Part shown: in pieces, positions 17,311-27,506 of the stretch
Numbering within the stretch: position 1 is the stretch's first letter
Layout of the letters: the number at the start of each line of letters is the position of its first letter
Assembly: GCA_026993525.1 (NCBI GenBank)
Contig: JALWSS010000026.1
Location: 29,044-93,043 of the forward strand
Length of the DNA stretch: 64,000 nucleotides
Source of the DNA: Saprospiraceae bacterium
Lineage (GTDB): Bacteria > Bacteroidota > Bacteroidia > Chitinophagales > Saprospiraceae
Reading direction: 5' to 3'
Notes under the pieces: generated by a model
The model's input: only the letters and a program-made list of their open reading frames with translations
What the model was told of the DNA's origin: nothing
Databases searched by the model: none
Made by a program: the position numbers and the translations under genes

Positions 17311-17774
17311 GAAGGTTTTTTTTGAGGTTTTTGAGGTTTTTATCCCGAGGCAAGCTCGGGATTGAGGTTTTTGGAGGGTTATTAGGGATTATGAAGGATT
17401 ATAAAGGGTTATGAAGGGTTATGAAGGGTTATGACCCCGATATTCATCGGGGATGAAGCCTGCCTGGCGGCAGACAGGGATTATGAAGGATTATTAGGGA
17501 TTATGAGGGTTTTTGTTTGGGTTTTTCGGGGGGGGCAATCCGTGCAATCTCATAATCCGTGAAAATCTGTGATTCAGACCATCCGCCAAATCCGTCATCG
17601 GTTTTTTGTGAGGTTTTTTTCAGGGCTCTCAGTTCCCTGCCTGGCCGGCAGACAGGCTCAGTTCCTCCCCCGATGCCGATTATTATCGGCACGGGGCTCA
17701 GTTCCTCAGTTCCTCAGTTCCTCAGTTCCTCAGTTCCTCAGTTCCTCCCCCGATGGCTATCGGGGCTCAATTCC
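17311..17774. repeat. Intergenic simple-repeat block with GC hairpins
   Basis: A mosaic with no gene. It starts with runs of TTTTTGAGG and of GGGTTATGAA. A GCCTGCCTGGCGGCAGACAGG hairpin lies near 17458 with a second version near 17640. CCCCGAT/ATCGGGG hairpins lie near 17432, 17669 and 17747. Six exact copies of the 8-bp unit CTCAGTTC fill 17697-17744. The same words recur on the other strand after 40140 and around 46210. Confidence 0.8.
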
Positions 17775-19838
17775 TCAATTCCTCCTCCCTCTTTCCTTGT
17801 CAATACCGGGGTTGATGGCCCTGGCCTGTTGGAAGTACTTTTCTGCTTCTTCCGATTGGCCGGCGTTGAAATATGCTGTGCCCAGGTTGTAGAGGGCGTC
17901 GGCGTCATTGGGTTGAAGAGCGGCGGCCTGTTTGAAGAATTCCAGGGCTTCGTTTACCCGGCCGCCGATGCCATAGGCCACGCCGAGCAGGCGCAGGGTT
18001 TCGTATGAGTTGGGTTTCATTTCATTGGCCTTCAGCAGGTACTCAATGGCTTTGTTGAGGTCGCCTTTTTGTTCTCCGTAATACCTGCCGGCATTGGCGT
18101 AGGTAATGGCCAGGTTGTTCCGGGCTTCGGTGTAATTGGGGTCTATGGCCAGTGCCTGCTGGTAGTAATGGATGGATTCTTCGTAGCGCTGGAGGTAGTT
18201 GTACGCATTGCCGAGGAGCAAATAGGCATTTTTATAGGTGGGGTGAATCTTCACGGCTTCCAGCAGGTGGGCCACTCCTTCTTCCAGCATTTGCTGTTTT
18301 CGGGCGGTGTTTTCCGGTTTGATGGCGTGGGTGACCAGGTCGCCGCCGGCGGCGGTTTGGAGTTTGGCGCTTCGGGGCTGGATTTTTACATCGTGGGTGA
18401 ACAGGGTGAAGTTGTTTTTCCAGACGGTGTTTCTGACCGCGGATTTTCCGGCCAGCAGCAGTAGAGCCAAAGCCCCTGCAGTGGCAAAACGCTTACTATA
18501 CCAACGCTCCTTGCCCCAGCGCCAGAGCAATACGGCCACCACCAGTACAAAGCCCAGCGAAGGCATATAAATAAAGCGCTCGCCCATGTTGGTGCCGATG
18601 GGGAAAAAGATGTTGGAAACGATGCTCAGTGTGGCCAGGTAGTACAAAATGCCAAAGCTGACGGGGTCTTTCTTCTTGATTCTCAAAAGGGCATATACGC
18701 CCATTCCGACGTAAAGCAAAAGGCTGAGGAAGACCTGCCAGTTTCCAAAGTTCATGATCTCAACGGCACGGGGGTAGTAGTCGTGGCAGAGGGGGTGCGG
18801 GAAGACCATTAGTTGCAGGTATTTTCCGAGGGTGTAAAAGATCGTCGCAAATTTTTCCCCGGTGCTGAAATCCACCCACTGGCCGTTCACCAGTTTCAGA
18901 AAAGGATTGTTCATCAATTCGCGGGGCGGGGTACCACCGAAATCCCACCCCAGCACACTGGTTCTGATGGCCAGAAAAATTGCGGCAGCGACGAAAAAAG
19001 GCAAGGTCTGGCGGAGGATGACCGGCATTTTGGCTTTGGTGAAGAAATAGTAGGCCAGGGGCACCACTGCAAGGAAAGTGATGGCGTTTTCTTTGGCCAT
19101 CAGGCCGAGGAAGAAAATTGCACCGGCGATCAGCGAAAAATGTGGTTTTTGCTCCCGGTATGCCCGCAGCGAGAAGTAGAGCGCTGCTATGCTGCCCAGC
19201 ATGGTGGCTATCTCATCCCGGCCTTTGATGTTGGCAACCACTTCTGTATGTACCGGATGCACCATGAACAGCAGCCCTGCCGCACCGGCTATCCACAGCG
19301 CAGCCTTTTGGGAAGCTCCCGAACTTGTGAAGAGTAAAAAGAACAGATGGACGATCAGCCATCCGGTGAGGCCAAAGAGCAATACGTTGACCAGGTGGCC
19401 GATGAATTTAACGGTGTTTGGCCGGCCGTTTTGGTAGGGGTCGTAAATGGTGTTGCCTTCCGGATCGGTGACGAGTTTGCCGTTGGCCTCCCTTTTTTCC
19501 GGGGCAAACAAGTGCACTTCCAGCGCAAACATGACGGGTGTCAGTGGGCGGTAACGGCCCCCGCTGACCAACTTTTCTTTTCCGGCTTCTTTGAAAAACC
19601 CCCGGAAAGTGTCGTATTTCAACAAGCCGGGAATGCCGGCCAGGCCTTTGGTCGTAAACTCGTTGTCGTAAATGACGATGGCATCATCGAGGGTGTAATC
19701 GTGAAAAAGGGTGTTGACATAAACGGCAAAGCCCACAAAGAATGCCAGCCAGGCCAGTTTGCTGACGTTGAAGCCGGTGCCAGATGATGTAACGGGTGCT
19801 TTGGCAATTTTTACTTTCCCCTTTTTTGATTTAGCCAT
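17775..19838 (-). CDS. Membrane TPR protein, TMTC/GT-C glycosyltransferase-like
   Basis: A 687-residue protein with about ten membrane helices (roughly 25-480) followed by cytoplasmic or periplasmic TPR repeats (about 510-680). HPVHTEVVANIKGRDE is characteristic of TMTC-like proteins with a GT-C mannosyltransferase fold, and MAKENAITFLAVVP follows in a membrane helix. TPR units are recognisable in AYLLLGNAYNYLQRYEESIH and ALYNLGTAYFNAGQSEEAEK. A role in protein or envelope glycosylation is inferred from the family; no acceptor or donor is indicated. The last codons run into the simple-repeat block downstream. Confidence 0.8.
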   Translation of the reverse strand: MAKSKKGKVKIAKAPVTSSGTGFNVSKLAWLAFFVGFAVYVNTLFHDYTLDDAIVIYDNEFTTKGLAGIPGLLKYDTFRGFFKEAGKEKLVSGGRYRPLTPVMFALEVHLFAPEKREANGKLVTDPEGNTIYDPYQNGRPNTVKFIGHLVNVLLFGLTGWLIVHLFFLLFTSSGASQKAALWIAGAAGLLFMVHPVHTEVVANIKGRDEIATMLGSIAALYFSLRAYREQKPHFSLIAGAIFFLGLMAKENAITFLAVVPLAYYFFTKAKMPVILRQTLPFFVAAAIFLAIRTSVLGWDFGGTPPRELMNNPFLKLVNGQWVDFSTGEKFATIFYTLGKYLQLMVFPHPLCHDYYPRAVEIMNFGNWQVFLSLLLYVGMGVYALLRIKKKDPVSFGILYYLATLSIVSNIFFPIGTNMGERFIYMPSLGFVLVVAVLLWRWGKERWYSKRFATAGALALLLLAGKSAVRNTVWKNNFTLFTHDVKIQPRSAKLQTAAGGDLVTHAIKPENTARKQQMLEEGVAHLLEAVKIHPTYKNAYLLLGNAYNYLQRYEESIHYYQQALAIDPNYTEARNNLAITYANAGRYYGEQKGDLNKAIEYLLKANEMKPNSYETLRLLGVAYGIGGRVNEALEFFKQAAALQPNDADALYNLGTAYFNAGQSEEAEKYFQQARAINPGIDKERGRRN

Positions 19839-20047
19839 AGGTCATCGCGGTTCTTTCAGTGCGGATGTTTTCACGTTTTTTACTGCCCAAAGTTGCCAAA
19901 TTCTGCCAGCTCTTTGAAACATGTCTTTTCAGAGCCCTGTGGATTGTAATAACTTCGCCTTCGGCAACTTTGCCTTTCACCATTTTCAGAACGGGGAGTT
20001 GCTTGGAAGAGCACTCCCTTTGCCTGCTTTTCGATCAACGCCTGACA

Positions 20048-21043
20048 ATGAAAGCCATCATCCCTGTTGCCGGTGCCGGCACCCAGCTTCGACCGCTGAC
20101 TTATACGCAACCCAAGCCGCTGATACCGGTTGCCGGCAAACCCATCATTTCTTTTATCATCGAAAAACTTCAGGCCATCGGCGTTGAGGATTTTGTTTTC
20201 GTGATCGGGTACCTGGGGGAGAAAATCCGGGATTACATTGAGGAACAATACCCGGAGTTGAAGAAAGCATACGTGCAGCAGGATGTCCGGTTGGGTACCG
20301 GGCACGCCGTCTGGACGGCCCGTGAACTGATCGAAGATGCCGACAACCTGATCATCTTTCTGGGGGACACCATTGTGGAGATGGATTTCGACAAAATGGT
20401 CAAGACCCCGGTTTCCTGCCTGGCGGTGTCAAAGGTGGCTGAGCCGAGGGAGTTCGGCATTGTGGAATTTGACGAAGAAAAACGCATCAAAAGACTGGTG
20501 GAAAAGCCCCGCATCCCGCATTCAAACCTCGCCATGGTGGGCCTTTACAAAATCCGGGAGGTGGGTGAATTGCTCCGGGCTTTGGACTACAACATCAAAA
20601 ACGGATTGAGCACCGAGGGGGAATACCCGCTGACCGACGCCTTTCAGCGCATGCTGGAAAAGGGAATCCCGTTTGCGACGATAGGCGTGAAGAACTGGTT
20701 TGACTGTGGCAAAAAGGACTCCCTGCTGGAGACCAACGCCATCTTGCTTGACCAGGAAGGCTATGCCTCACTTGACTTGCCGGAGTATGACAACTCCATC
20801 GTCATTCATCCGGTGAGCATCGGCCCCGGTTGCGAAATTGTCAACTCCATCATCGGGCCGCACGTCACCATTGGCAGCAATGTGCGGGTCAGCAATTCCA
20901 TCGTGCAGGATTCCATCATCGGTCATTACACCATGTTGAACCACGTTGTTTTGAAACACTCCGTCATCGGAAATGACAGCTCCGTTACCGGCCTGCAGCA
21001 GAGCCTTAACATTGGCGACAACACCGAAATTGATTTTTCCTGA
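20048..21043 (+). CDS. Sugar-phosphate nucleotidyltransferase with left-handed beta-helix
   Basis: A 331-residue enzyme that activates a sugar phosphate with an NTP. The N-terminal Rossmann-like domain has the signature AGAGTQLRPLTYTQPKPLIP, LGTGHAVWTA and IIFLGDTIVEMDFD. The C-terminal half is a hexapeptide-repeat left-handed beta-helix (IGPGCEIVNSIIGPHVTIGS). The ATG at 20048 starts exactly at the conserved MKAIIPVAG; the open frame upstream lacks homology. It is paralogous to the gene at 24473-25480. The sugar (glucose or mannose type) cannot be fixed from sequence. Confidence 0.88.
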   Translation: MKAIIPVAGAGTQLRPLTYTQPKPLIPVAGKPIISFIIEKLQAIGVEDFVFVIGYLGEKIRDYIEEQYPELKKAYVQQDVRLGTGHAVWTARELIEDADNLIIFLGDTIVEMDFDKMVKTPVSCLAVSKVAEPREFGIVEFDEEKRIKRLVEKPRIPHSNLAMVGLYKIREVGELLRALDYNIKNGLSTEGEYPLTDAFQRMLEKGIPFATIGVKNWFDCGKKDSLLETNAILLDQEGYASLDLPEYDNSIVIHPVSIGPGCEIVNSIIGPHVTIGSNVRVSNSIVQDSIIGHYTMLNHVVLKHSVIGNDSSVTGLQQSLNIGDNTEIDFS

Positions 21044-21080
21044 GGCCTGCATACGAACCGCCTCCGGAGGGTGTCGAAAC

Positions 21081-21851
21081 TTATTGATTTTTGGCGGCAA
21101 GGGCCTGTGTGCGCAGCCTTTGAAGGAAGGGGGAGGCGAAGATGAAGCTCTTCAGCTCTTCACTTTCTGTTTCCAGTACCTGGTCTTTGTTGCCTCTCCA
21201 GGCCAGGTGCCCCTGGTGCAGGAATGCGATGTTGTCGCCAATTTCCATCACCGAGTTCATGTCGTGGGTGTTGATGATGGTGGTGATGTTGTGTTCGTAG
21301 GTAATATCCTGGATGAGCTCGTCAATGAGCAGGGCGGTGCGGGGGTCGAGGCCGGAGTTGGGCTCGTCGCAAAAGAGGTATTTGGGGCTGAGCACAATGG
21401 CCCGGGCGATGCCGACCCGCTTTTGCATGCCCCCGCTGATCTCCGAAGGGTATTTGTCGTTGACGCCGGGCAGGTTTACACGCTCGAGGCACCAATTGAC
21501 ACGGTCGTGTTTTTCGGCAAGGGTCATGCCCGAGAACATATCCAACGGAAAACGGATGTTTTCTTCCACCGTCATGGAGTCGAAAAGCGCTGAGCCCTGG
21601 AATAGCATGCCCACCTGCATCCGGATTTCCCGGATTTGTTTTTTGTCCAGCGAAAAGAAATCAACGTCGTCGTAATAAACTTTTCCGGAGGTGGGGCTGA
21701 TCAGTCCGACCAGTATTTTCAGAAATACGGTTTTGCCGGCTCCGCTCCTGCCAATGATCAGGTTGGTTTTGCCGGGCAAAAACTCCATGCTGATGCCTTT
21801 CAGCACTTCGTTGTCGTCAAATGACTTGAATATATTTTCAGCTCTAATCAC
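21081..21851 (-). CDS. MlaF-type ABC transporter ATPase
   Basis: A 256-residue ATP-binding subunit of a phospholipid/Mce-type transporter. It shows Walker A (IIGRSGAGKTVFLKIL), signature (ISGGMQKRVGIARAI), Walker B (YLFCDEPNSGLDP) and the H-loop (TIINTHDMNSV). The EPNSGLD variant is typical of MlaF/Ttg2A proteins. It follows the MlaE-type permease gene after 28 bases, so they form an operon that should maintain outer-membrane lipid asymmetry. The MCE-domain partner is not adjacent. Converges with the nucleotidyltransferase gene at 20048-21043. Confidence 0.92.
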   Translation of the reverse strand: MIRAENIFKSFDDNEVLKGISMEFLPGKTNLIIGRSGAGKTVFLKILVGLISPTSGKVYYDDVDFFSLDKKQIREIRMQVGMLFQGSALFDSMTVEENIRFPLDMFSGMTLAEKHDRVNWCLERVNLPGVNDKYPSEISGGMQKRVGIARAIVLSPKYLFCDEPNSGLDPRTALLIDELIQDITYEHNITTIINTHDMNSVMEIGDNIAFLHQGHLAWRGNKDQVLETESEELKSFIFASPFLQRLRTQALAAKNQ

Positions 21852-21879
21852 GTTTGGCTGTATTTCTGAATGGCTAAAA

Positions 21880-22626
21880 TTAACTGGTCAACAGGACGGC
21901 CAGTAGGTAGTCAGCCAGCAGTATGAGGATGTTGCTGAACACCACGGCATTGGTGCTGGCTTTGCCCAGCTCAATGCTGCCGCCCTGAACGTAATAACCC
22001 TGAAAGCAGGAAACAGTGGTGAGGATGAATGCGAAGACAAATGATTTCACATACATCATGGTCACGTTGAATTCGATGAAGAATGCCCGCAGGCCCCGTG
22101 CGTATTCATCTGCGGTGATCTGGCCGGTGGGAACGGTGGCCAGGTACCCCCCTCCAATAGCGATGTAGGCCGACAATGTCACCAACAGTGGGATGACCAC
22201 CAGCGCAGCCACCACCTTGGGAGTGATGAGGTAGTTGGCGGTGTTGACGCCCATGATCTCCATGGCGTCAATGTGTTCTTTCTGGCGCATGCCGCCCAGC
22301 TCTGCGGCCATGTTGGAACCTACCTTGCCCGCAAGAACGAGGCAGGTGATGGTAGGAGCAGATTCTATGATGGCCAGGTCCCGGACGATGTAGCCGATGT
22401 ACCATCGGGGCACCAGTGTGCCATCCAGCTGGTAGGCAAACTGCACGGCAGCCACTGCACCCATGAACACCGATATCAGCGCAACGATGACAATGGACCC
22501 GATGCCGATATCATTCATCTGGCGGAGGGTCTCCTTCCAGTACATGCTCCAGTTCTCAGGCTTAGAAAAAGCCTGTTTCAGCAAGAGAATGTAACGCCCA
22601 AAGTGGTATAAGAGGTTGATATTCAT
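21880..22626 (-). CDS. MlaE/YrbE-family ABC transporter permease
   Basis: A 248-residue inner-membrane permease. The family core is present: RDLAIIESAPTITCLVLAGK, GSNMAAELGGMRQKEHIDAM and LITPKVVAALVVIPLLV, within five or six membrane segments. Partner of the ATPase encoded directly downstream; the pair moves phospholipid between the membranes with an MCE protein that must lie elsewhere. Upstream there is a 146-base gap to the TPR lipoprotein-like gene. Confidence 0.92.
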   Translation of the reverse strand: MNINLLYHFGRYILLLKQAFSKPENWSMYWKETLRQMNDIGIGSIVIVALISVFMGAVAAVQFAYQLDGTLVPRWYIGYIVRDLAIIESAPTITCLVLAGKVGSNMAAELGGMRQKEHIDAMEIMGVNTANYLITPKVVAALVVIPLLVTLSAYIAIGGGYLATVPTGQITADEYARGLRAFFIEFNVTMMYVKSFVFAFILTTVSCFQGYYVQGGSIELGKASTNAVVFSNILILLADYLLAVLLTS

Positions 22627-22772
22627 TTAGAAATGACCAGCTGGGAAAGGGGTTTTACATAGTATGAGCGGCTGCTTTTAAATTTTGCGAAGCGAAGATA
22701 AGACACCCCGCAAAACAGCTTTCTGAAACGACGGGCAAAAGTAGGTTTATTTGATGAAAGGCGGTTCGGGCT

Positions 22773-24476
22773 TTACTCGTGTAATTTGCCTTCCTGCACT
22801 TTGCGTTCCAGCGAAGACGAATGGCCGCCGTTTTCCTGTGCTTTCTTCCAGTATTCGAGGGCTTCGGTCTGGTTGCCCAGTTTGAAGAGTACATCACCGT
22901 ACAATTCCAAAACATCGGCGTGCCGGTTTCCACCGTGCTGCATTGCCTGCCCGAGCCATTTTCCGGCTTCGGCGAATTGTTCCATCCGGAAAAGCACTTC
23001 GGCCATGGCGGCTTCGGCATCCGGGTCGCCTTTGGCAACATCATTGAGCTCTTTGGCAACTTTCAGGGCCTGGTCCAGTTGGTCCGTTCTTTGGCTGAGG
23101 CAATGGCAGTAGTGCAGCAGGGCCACTGCGTTGCGGTTGCTCATGCTGAGCGCTTCGTTGAAAGCGTTGTCAGCCTTCTGGTATTGGTGCAATTGGCAGT
23201 AGGCTTTTCCGGTTTGCACCAGGATGTTGAAGCGCAGGGACTGGTTTCTGGAAGCCATGATGAGCGCCTGCTGGAAGGCGTTGAGGGCTTCCCGGGAATT
23301 GCCCGTTTCGTTGTTGGCCACACCGTAATAGAAATAGGCCGTGGCCTGGTTCGGGAAAATATCCAGTGCATATTCGGCCCTTCGGGCCAACTGTTCCCAG
23401 TTGCCTTTTTCATGAAGCAAAAACAGGGTTTGTTCCCATACCTGCCAGACCGTGTCGTCAATTTCGAGGCATTTCAGGTAGTGTTGCAGGGCTTTGTCTT
23501 TTTGGCCGGAGTAGTACAGCACATCGCCCATGAGGCTTTGCACTTTGGCAGAGCCGGGGTGTGCTTCGTCAAGGATGGATGCGAGCGCCAAAAGAGAATT
23601 GCCCAGGTCTTCGTCTTGTGTGGTGGAGAGTTCCTGAACGTAAGGTATGAGTTCTTTGATTTTGGTATCGAGGTCGGTGGAGGGGTCTTCAAACACCGGT
23701 TTGAGCGACTGTAGGAAGCGCAGGTCGTCGTTGCCTTTGGCTTCTTCGGCAAGGGCGATTCTGGCTCGTGCATCGTCGGGGTCTATCTCCAGGATTTGCC
23801 GGTAGGTTTCACGGGCCTTTTGCTTTTCGTTGATTTGTTCGTAAAAAGTGGCCAGCAAATGCCTGTAACGGGTATTGTCCGGAAATCGTCCGATCAATTT
23901 TTCAATTTCCCTTGCGGCCTTCCTGTAATCCCCCATACCTACGTAAAGGGTGTGTTTTTGCCGGATAGTTTCGGCGTTGATGCCCAGTTTTTTTTCCAGC
24001 TCGTTGTACACTTTGATGGCCTCTGCCGGTTTGCCTGCCCTCACCAGGTGGTAGGCCCACTGGCGGTAGTAGTCTTCGTTGTGGGGTGCTTGTTTGACCA
24101 GTTGTTGGTAAAGCGCTGCGGCTTTTGCGTCCTGGTCGTTTTTCTGGTACAGTCTGGCCAGAAAGATTTTGTACCAGGGGTTGTTTTTGTCCAGTTCCAC
24201 CGCTTTGGCCCCCAGTTGGAGCGCTTTGTCAGATTCTCCGAGGGAGTCGTACACCTGCGACAGGGTATAGTCTGCGGCAGCGTTGTTGGGGTCTTTTTCC
24301 AGAAAGTCTTCGAAAATGCCGGCGGCCTTGTCGTAATTTCCGAGTTGTTTTTCCCGAAGGCCGTCAATGAACATGGCTTCCAGGTTTACGGCTGCTTCGG
24401 TGGTGGTGCTGTGTTGCGCAGCGAGGGAAAGAGAAAAAAAGAGAAAGAGCGGGAGGTATGACAGATAGTGTTTCAT
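22773..24476 (-). CDS. Exported TPR-repeat protein
   Basis: A 567-residue protein with a signal peptide (MKHYLSYLPLFLFFSLSLAA) and about a dozen TPR units from residue 35 to the end. Good units are QLGNYDKAAGIFEDFLEKDP, AYFYYGVANNETGNSREALN and LELYGDVLFKLGNQTEALEY. It is probably periplasmic and acts by protein-protein contact. Its ATG overlaps the stop of the nucleotidyltransferase gene upstream (ATGA at 24473-24476), so the two are coupled. No specific function can be named. Confidence 0.85.
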   Translation of the reverse strand: MKHYLSYLPLFLFFSLSLAAQHSTTTEAAVNLEAMFIDGLREKQLGNYDKAAGIFEDFLEKDPNNAAADYTLSQVYDSLGESDKALQLGAKAVELDKNNPWYKIFLARLYQKNDQDAKAAALYQQLVKQAPHNEDYYRQWAYHLVRAGKPAEAIKVYNELEKKLGINAETIRQKHTLYVGMGDYRKAAREIEKLIGRFPDNTRYRHLLATFYEQINEKQKARETYRQILEIDPDDARARIALAEEAKGNDDLRFLQSLKPVFEDPSTDLDTKIKELIPYVQELSTTQDEDLGNSLLALASILDEAHPGSAKVQSLMGDVLYYSGQKDKALQHYLKCLEIDDTVWQVWEQTLFLLHEKGNWEQLARRAEYALDIFPNQATAYFYYGVANNETGNSREALNAFQQALIMASRNQSLRFNILVQTGKAYCQLHQYQKADNAFNEALSMSNRNAVALLHYCHCLSQRTDQLDQALKVAKELNDVAKGDPDAEAAMAEVLFRMEQFAEAGKWLGQAMQHGGNRHADVLELYGDVLFKLGNQTEALEYWKKAQENGGHSSSLERKVQEGKLHE

Positions 24477-25480
24477 TCTGAAAATCTTGAGTAATCGCCG
24501 ATGCTGACATCGGAAAAACGGCCGGTGTAGCGCACGTGGTTTCCGATCATGGCATCCGACAAAATCGCCTTTTGCACGATGGCGTCGTCCTGAATAACGC
24601 TGTTGCGAACAATAGTGTTTTCAATGCGGGTATTGGCACCCACGGAAACATGGGGCCCTACCACGGAGTTGATGATGCGGGTGCCGGCACCAATGTAGCA
24701 AGGTTGGATGATTGTGGCGTTCTCGAAGACGGCATCTTCGGCAATCAGTTGCTCGGTTTCGGCTTTGATTTCGAGCATGCGCCTGTTGGTGTCAATGATG
24801 TTTTGCTTGTTGCCGCAGTCCAGCCATTCCTCGATGGGGGCTGCTTTGAAGCGGGTGCCCTGCGCCTTCATGTTTTCCAGCACGGAAGTGATCTGGTACT
24901 CGCCTTTGTCTTTGATGTCTTCGTGGATGAGACGTTCTATTTCGGCGCGCAGATATTCGCCGTCACGCACATAGTACAAGCCAACGATGGCCTGGTCAGA
25001 AACGAAAACCGGGGATTTTTCCACAAACTCGGTGATGTAATCCTGATCGTCGGTTTTCACCACACCGAAGGAGGAGGGGTCTTCAACTTTTTTTACCCAG
25101 ATCACGCCGTCTTCGTTGAGGCCGAAATGAAAATCGGCCTTGAAGAGGGTGTCCGAGAAAGCCAGAAAAACATTGCCTTTGAGGCTGGGCGCCGCACACC
25201 CGATGGCATGGGCCACCCCGAGGGGTTTGTCCTGGTAATAGATACTGGCTTTGGCGCCAAAGCTGGCGGCTATATCTGCCAGTTGTTTTTCCACTTCTTT
25301 TCCGAAATCACCGATGACATAGGCAATTTCTTCCACCTTTCCGGAGTATCCGGAAGTGAGGTCTTCCACGATGCGCTGGACCATGGGTTTGCCGGCGATG
25401 GGGATCAGTGGTTTCGGAAGCGTTAGGGTATGTGGCCGCAGGCGGGTGCCGCGTCCGGCCATGGGGATGATGATTCTCAT
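24473..25480 (-). CDS. Sugar-phosphate nucleotidyltransferase, second paralogue
   Basis: A 335-residue enzyme with the pyrophosphorylase motif AGRGTRLRPHTLTLPKPLIP, LGVAHAIGCAAPSLKGNVFL and a C-terminal hexapeptide beta-helix (VGPHVSVGANTRIENTIVRN). The start at 25480 begins at the conserved MRIIIPMAG; the longer open frame adds 22 unconserved residues. The gene order dut, nucleotidyltransferase, TPR protein is a tightly spaced minus-strand run, which suggests a cell-envelope precursor pathway (inference). Confidence 0.88.
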   Translation of the reverse strand: MRIIIPMAGRGTRLRPHTLTLPKPLIPIAGKPMVQRIVEDLTSGYSGKVEEIAYVIGDFGKEVEKQLADIAASFGAKASIYYQDKPLGVAHAIGCAAPSLKGNVFLAFSDTLFKADFHFGLNEDGVIWVKKVEDPSSFGVVKTDDQDYITEFVEKSPVFVSDQAIVGLYYVRDGEYLRAEIERLIHEDIKDKGEYQITSVLENMKAQGTRFKAAPIEEWLDCGNKQNIIDTNRRMLEIKAETEQLIAEDAVFENATIIQPCYIGAGTRIINSVVGPHVSVGANTRIENTIVRNSVIQDDAIVQKAILSDAMIGNHVRYTGRFSDVSIGDYSRFSE

Positions 25481-25614
25481 TGATGATATTGGTTTGGGTT
25501 CAAAGCTCAGCCCTTTGCAATTTCCTTCGGCAAAAATACTGCTCAACGTTGATCATTCAGCGCTGAACCCGGGCTTGCACCGTGTTCCGCTTCCCGGATT
25601 GCAAAATTCATTCC

Positions 25615-26046
25615 TCAGCTGCCGGTGCTGCCAAAGCCTCCGGCTCCTCGTTCGGAATCAGAGAGTGTTTCCACTTCTTCCCAGGTCACCTGCTCATAGC
25701 GGGCTATGACCATCTGAGCGATGCGTTCACCGGGGGCAATAGTTTGTTCTTCTCCGGAGAGGTTGATGATGATGACCTTGATTTCGCCGCGGTAATCGCT
25801 GTCTATGGTGCCGGGGGTGTTCACCAGCGAAAGCCCTTTTTTGATGGCCAGGCCGCTTCGGGGCCGTATCTGTGCCTCATAGCCCTGGGGCAGTTCGATG
25901 AAAAGGCCGGTGGGCACCAGTTGCCGCTCCAGTGGCGAGAGCGTCAATTCTTCTTCTATGTTGGCCCGCAGGTCCATGCCGGCGCTGCCGCCGGTTTCGT
26001 ACCGGGGAAGATCGTGACCTGACGTGTTGACGATTCTGACTTTCAT
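25615..26046 (-). CDS. dut: dUTP diphosphatase
   Basis: Hydrolyses dUTP to dUMP and pyrophosphate, keeping uracil out of DNA and supplying dTMP synthesis. The 143-residue trimeric dUTPase has all five motifs: [48 protein letters not shown] and the flexible C-terminal GAGGFGSTG. Full length. It lies 26 bases after pyk on the same strand. Confidence 0.96.
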   Translation of the reverse strand: MKVRIVNTSGHDLPRYETGGSAGMDLRANIEEELTLSPLERQLVPTGLFIELPQGYEAQIRPRSGLAIKKGLSLVNTPGTIDSDYRGEIKVIIINLSGEEQTIAPGERIAQMVIARYEQVTWEEVETLSDSERGAGGFGSTGS

Positions 26047-26072
26047 AGTTATTTGCTTAGGTGTGCGTGGTT

Positions 26073-27506
26073 CTACTCCACTTCTGTGATCTTCAGCATG
26101 TTGGTGCGCTTTCGGGCATGCAGGGGCATGGCGCCAACGTTGACGACGTAGTCTCCCTCCTCGAGTTTTCCGTGCTTTTTCAGAATGTCAACCACATCGG
26201 AAATGGTTTCATCGGTGGTGGTAAACCGGTCGTAATAGTACCCCTGTACACCCCACACCAGGTTGAGGGTAGCCAGCATGTACATCCGGTCGGAAAAGAT
26301 GAAGATTTTCCGCTTTGGCCGGCAGGAAGAGATTTTAAAAGCGGTGTAGCCCTGGACGGTCAACCCGATCAGCGCTTTGGCAGCTATTTCTTCGGCAACA
26401 TCAACGGCGGCAAAACAGATTACGTCGCTGTGGAAGGTGCTCGCTTTGGGAACGGCCCTCGGTGGTTCTACATGGAAGCTCTCATCATTTTCCACAGCGG
26501 CGATGATCTTGTTCATCGTCTGCACGACCTGAACGGGGTATTTGCCCACAGCGGTTTCACCACTGAGCATTACGGCATCCGTCCCGTCCAGTACGGCGTT
26601 GGCCACGTCCGTCACTTCCGGCCTGGAAGGTGTGGGGTTGTCTATCATTGATTCCATCATCTGAGTGGCAACAATGACCGGCCGGGCCCTTTGCAGGCAC
26701 TTGCGTATGATGTTCTTCTGTATCAATGGCAGGTTTTCTATCGGCACCTCTATGCCCAGATCGCCCCGTGCGATCATGATGCCGTTGGAAGCCTTGATGA
26801 TCTTGTCAATGTTGTCAATGGCCTCCGGTTTTTCAATTTTGGCGATGACTTTGGCCGGATGACCTCTTTTCTCTATGCGCCTGCGCAGGTCTTTAATGTC
26901 TTTGGCTGAGCGGACAAAGGACAGGGCAATCCAGTTGACAGGCTGGGTCAGGATAAAGTCCAGGTCCGAGAGGTCTTTTTCGGTAAGTGCCGGCAGGCTG
27001 ACCCTGGTGTTGGGCAGGTTGACACCCTTTCGGGATTTCAGTGGCCCGCCGTTGAGAACTTTTAGCCGGACGGTGTCTTTTTTGTTGGTTTCCACCACTT
27101 CCAACCTGATCTTACCGTCGTCAACGAGAACAACTTCTCCCACATGCACGTCAGAGGCCAGTTGTTGGTAGCTCATGTAAATGTGCTCCCTGGTGCCTTC
27201 GCATTCGTAGTTCACGAAGGTTATCTCATCGCCATCCTTCAGCATTAACGGCTCGTTCCTGATGGAACCGACCCTGAGTTTTGGCCCCTGGAGGTCAGCC
27301 AATATTCCCACGTGGGTGTCATAGGTTTCGTTGATATGGGTGATGTGCTGGATGACCTTCCGGTGCTGCTCGTGCGTTCCGTGGGAAAAGTTGAGACGAA
27401 AAACATCCACGCCGGTTTTTACAAGATTGAGCAACACTTCGTAGCGGTTGCTGGCCGGCCCCACAGTGGCCACTATTTTGGTATTATTATGAAAAGTTTC
27501 ATTCAT
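26073..27506 (-). CDS. pyk: Pyruvate kinase
   Basis: Last step of glycolysis: PEP and ADP to pyruvate and ATP. The 477-residue protein has [15 protein letters not shown] at the N-terminus, [14 protein letters not shown], the catalytic Lys in [15 protein letters not shown], the metal-binding [15 protein letters not shown], and [19 protein letters not shown]. The C-terminal allosteric domain is complete. The ATG at 27506 ([13 protein letters not shown]) fits homologues better than a start six codons upstream. Confidence 0.96.
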   Translation of the reverse strand: MNETFHNNTKIVATVGPASNRYEVLLNLVKTGVDVFRLNFSHGTHEQHRKVIQHITHINETYDTHVGILADLQGPKLRVGSIRNEPLMLKDGDEITFVNYECEGTREHIYMSYQQLASDVHVGEVVLVDDGKIRLEVVETNKKDTVRLKVLNGGPLKSRKGVNLPNTRVSLPALTEKDLSDLDFILTQPVNWIALSFVRSAKDIKDLRRRIEKRGHPAKVIAKIEKPEAIDNIDKIIKASNGIMIARGDLGIEVPIENLPLIQKNIIRKCLQRARPVIVATQMMESMIDNPTPSRPEVTDVANAVLDGTDAVMLSGETAVGKYPVQVVQTMNKIIAAVENDESFHVEPPRAVPKASTFHSDVICFAAVDVAEEIAAKALIGLTVQGYTAFKISSCRPKRKIFIFSDRMYMLATLNLVWGVQGYYYDRFTTTDETISDVVDILKKHGKLEEGDYVVNVGAMPLHARKRTNMLKITEVE

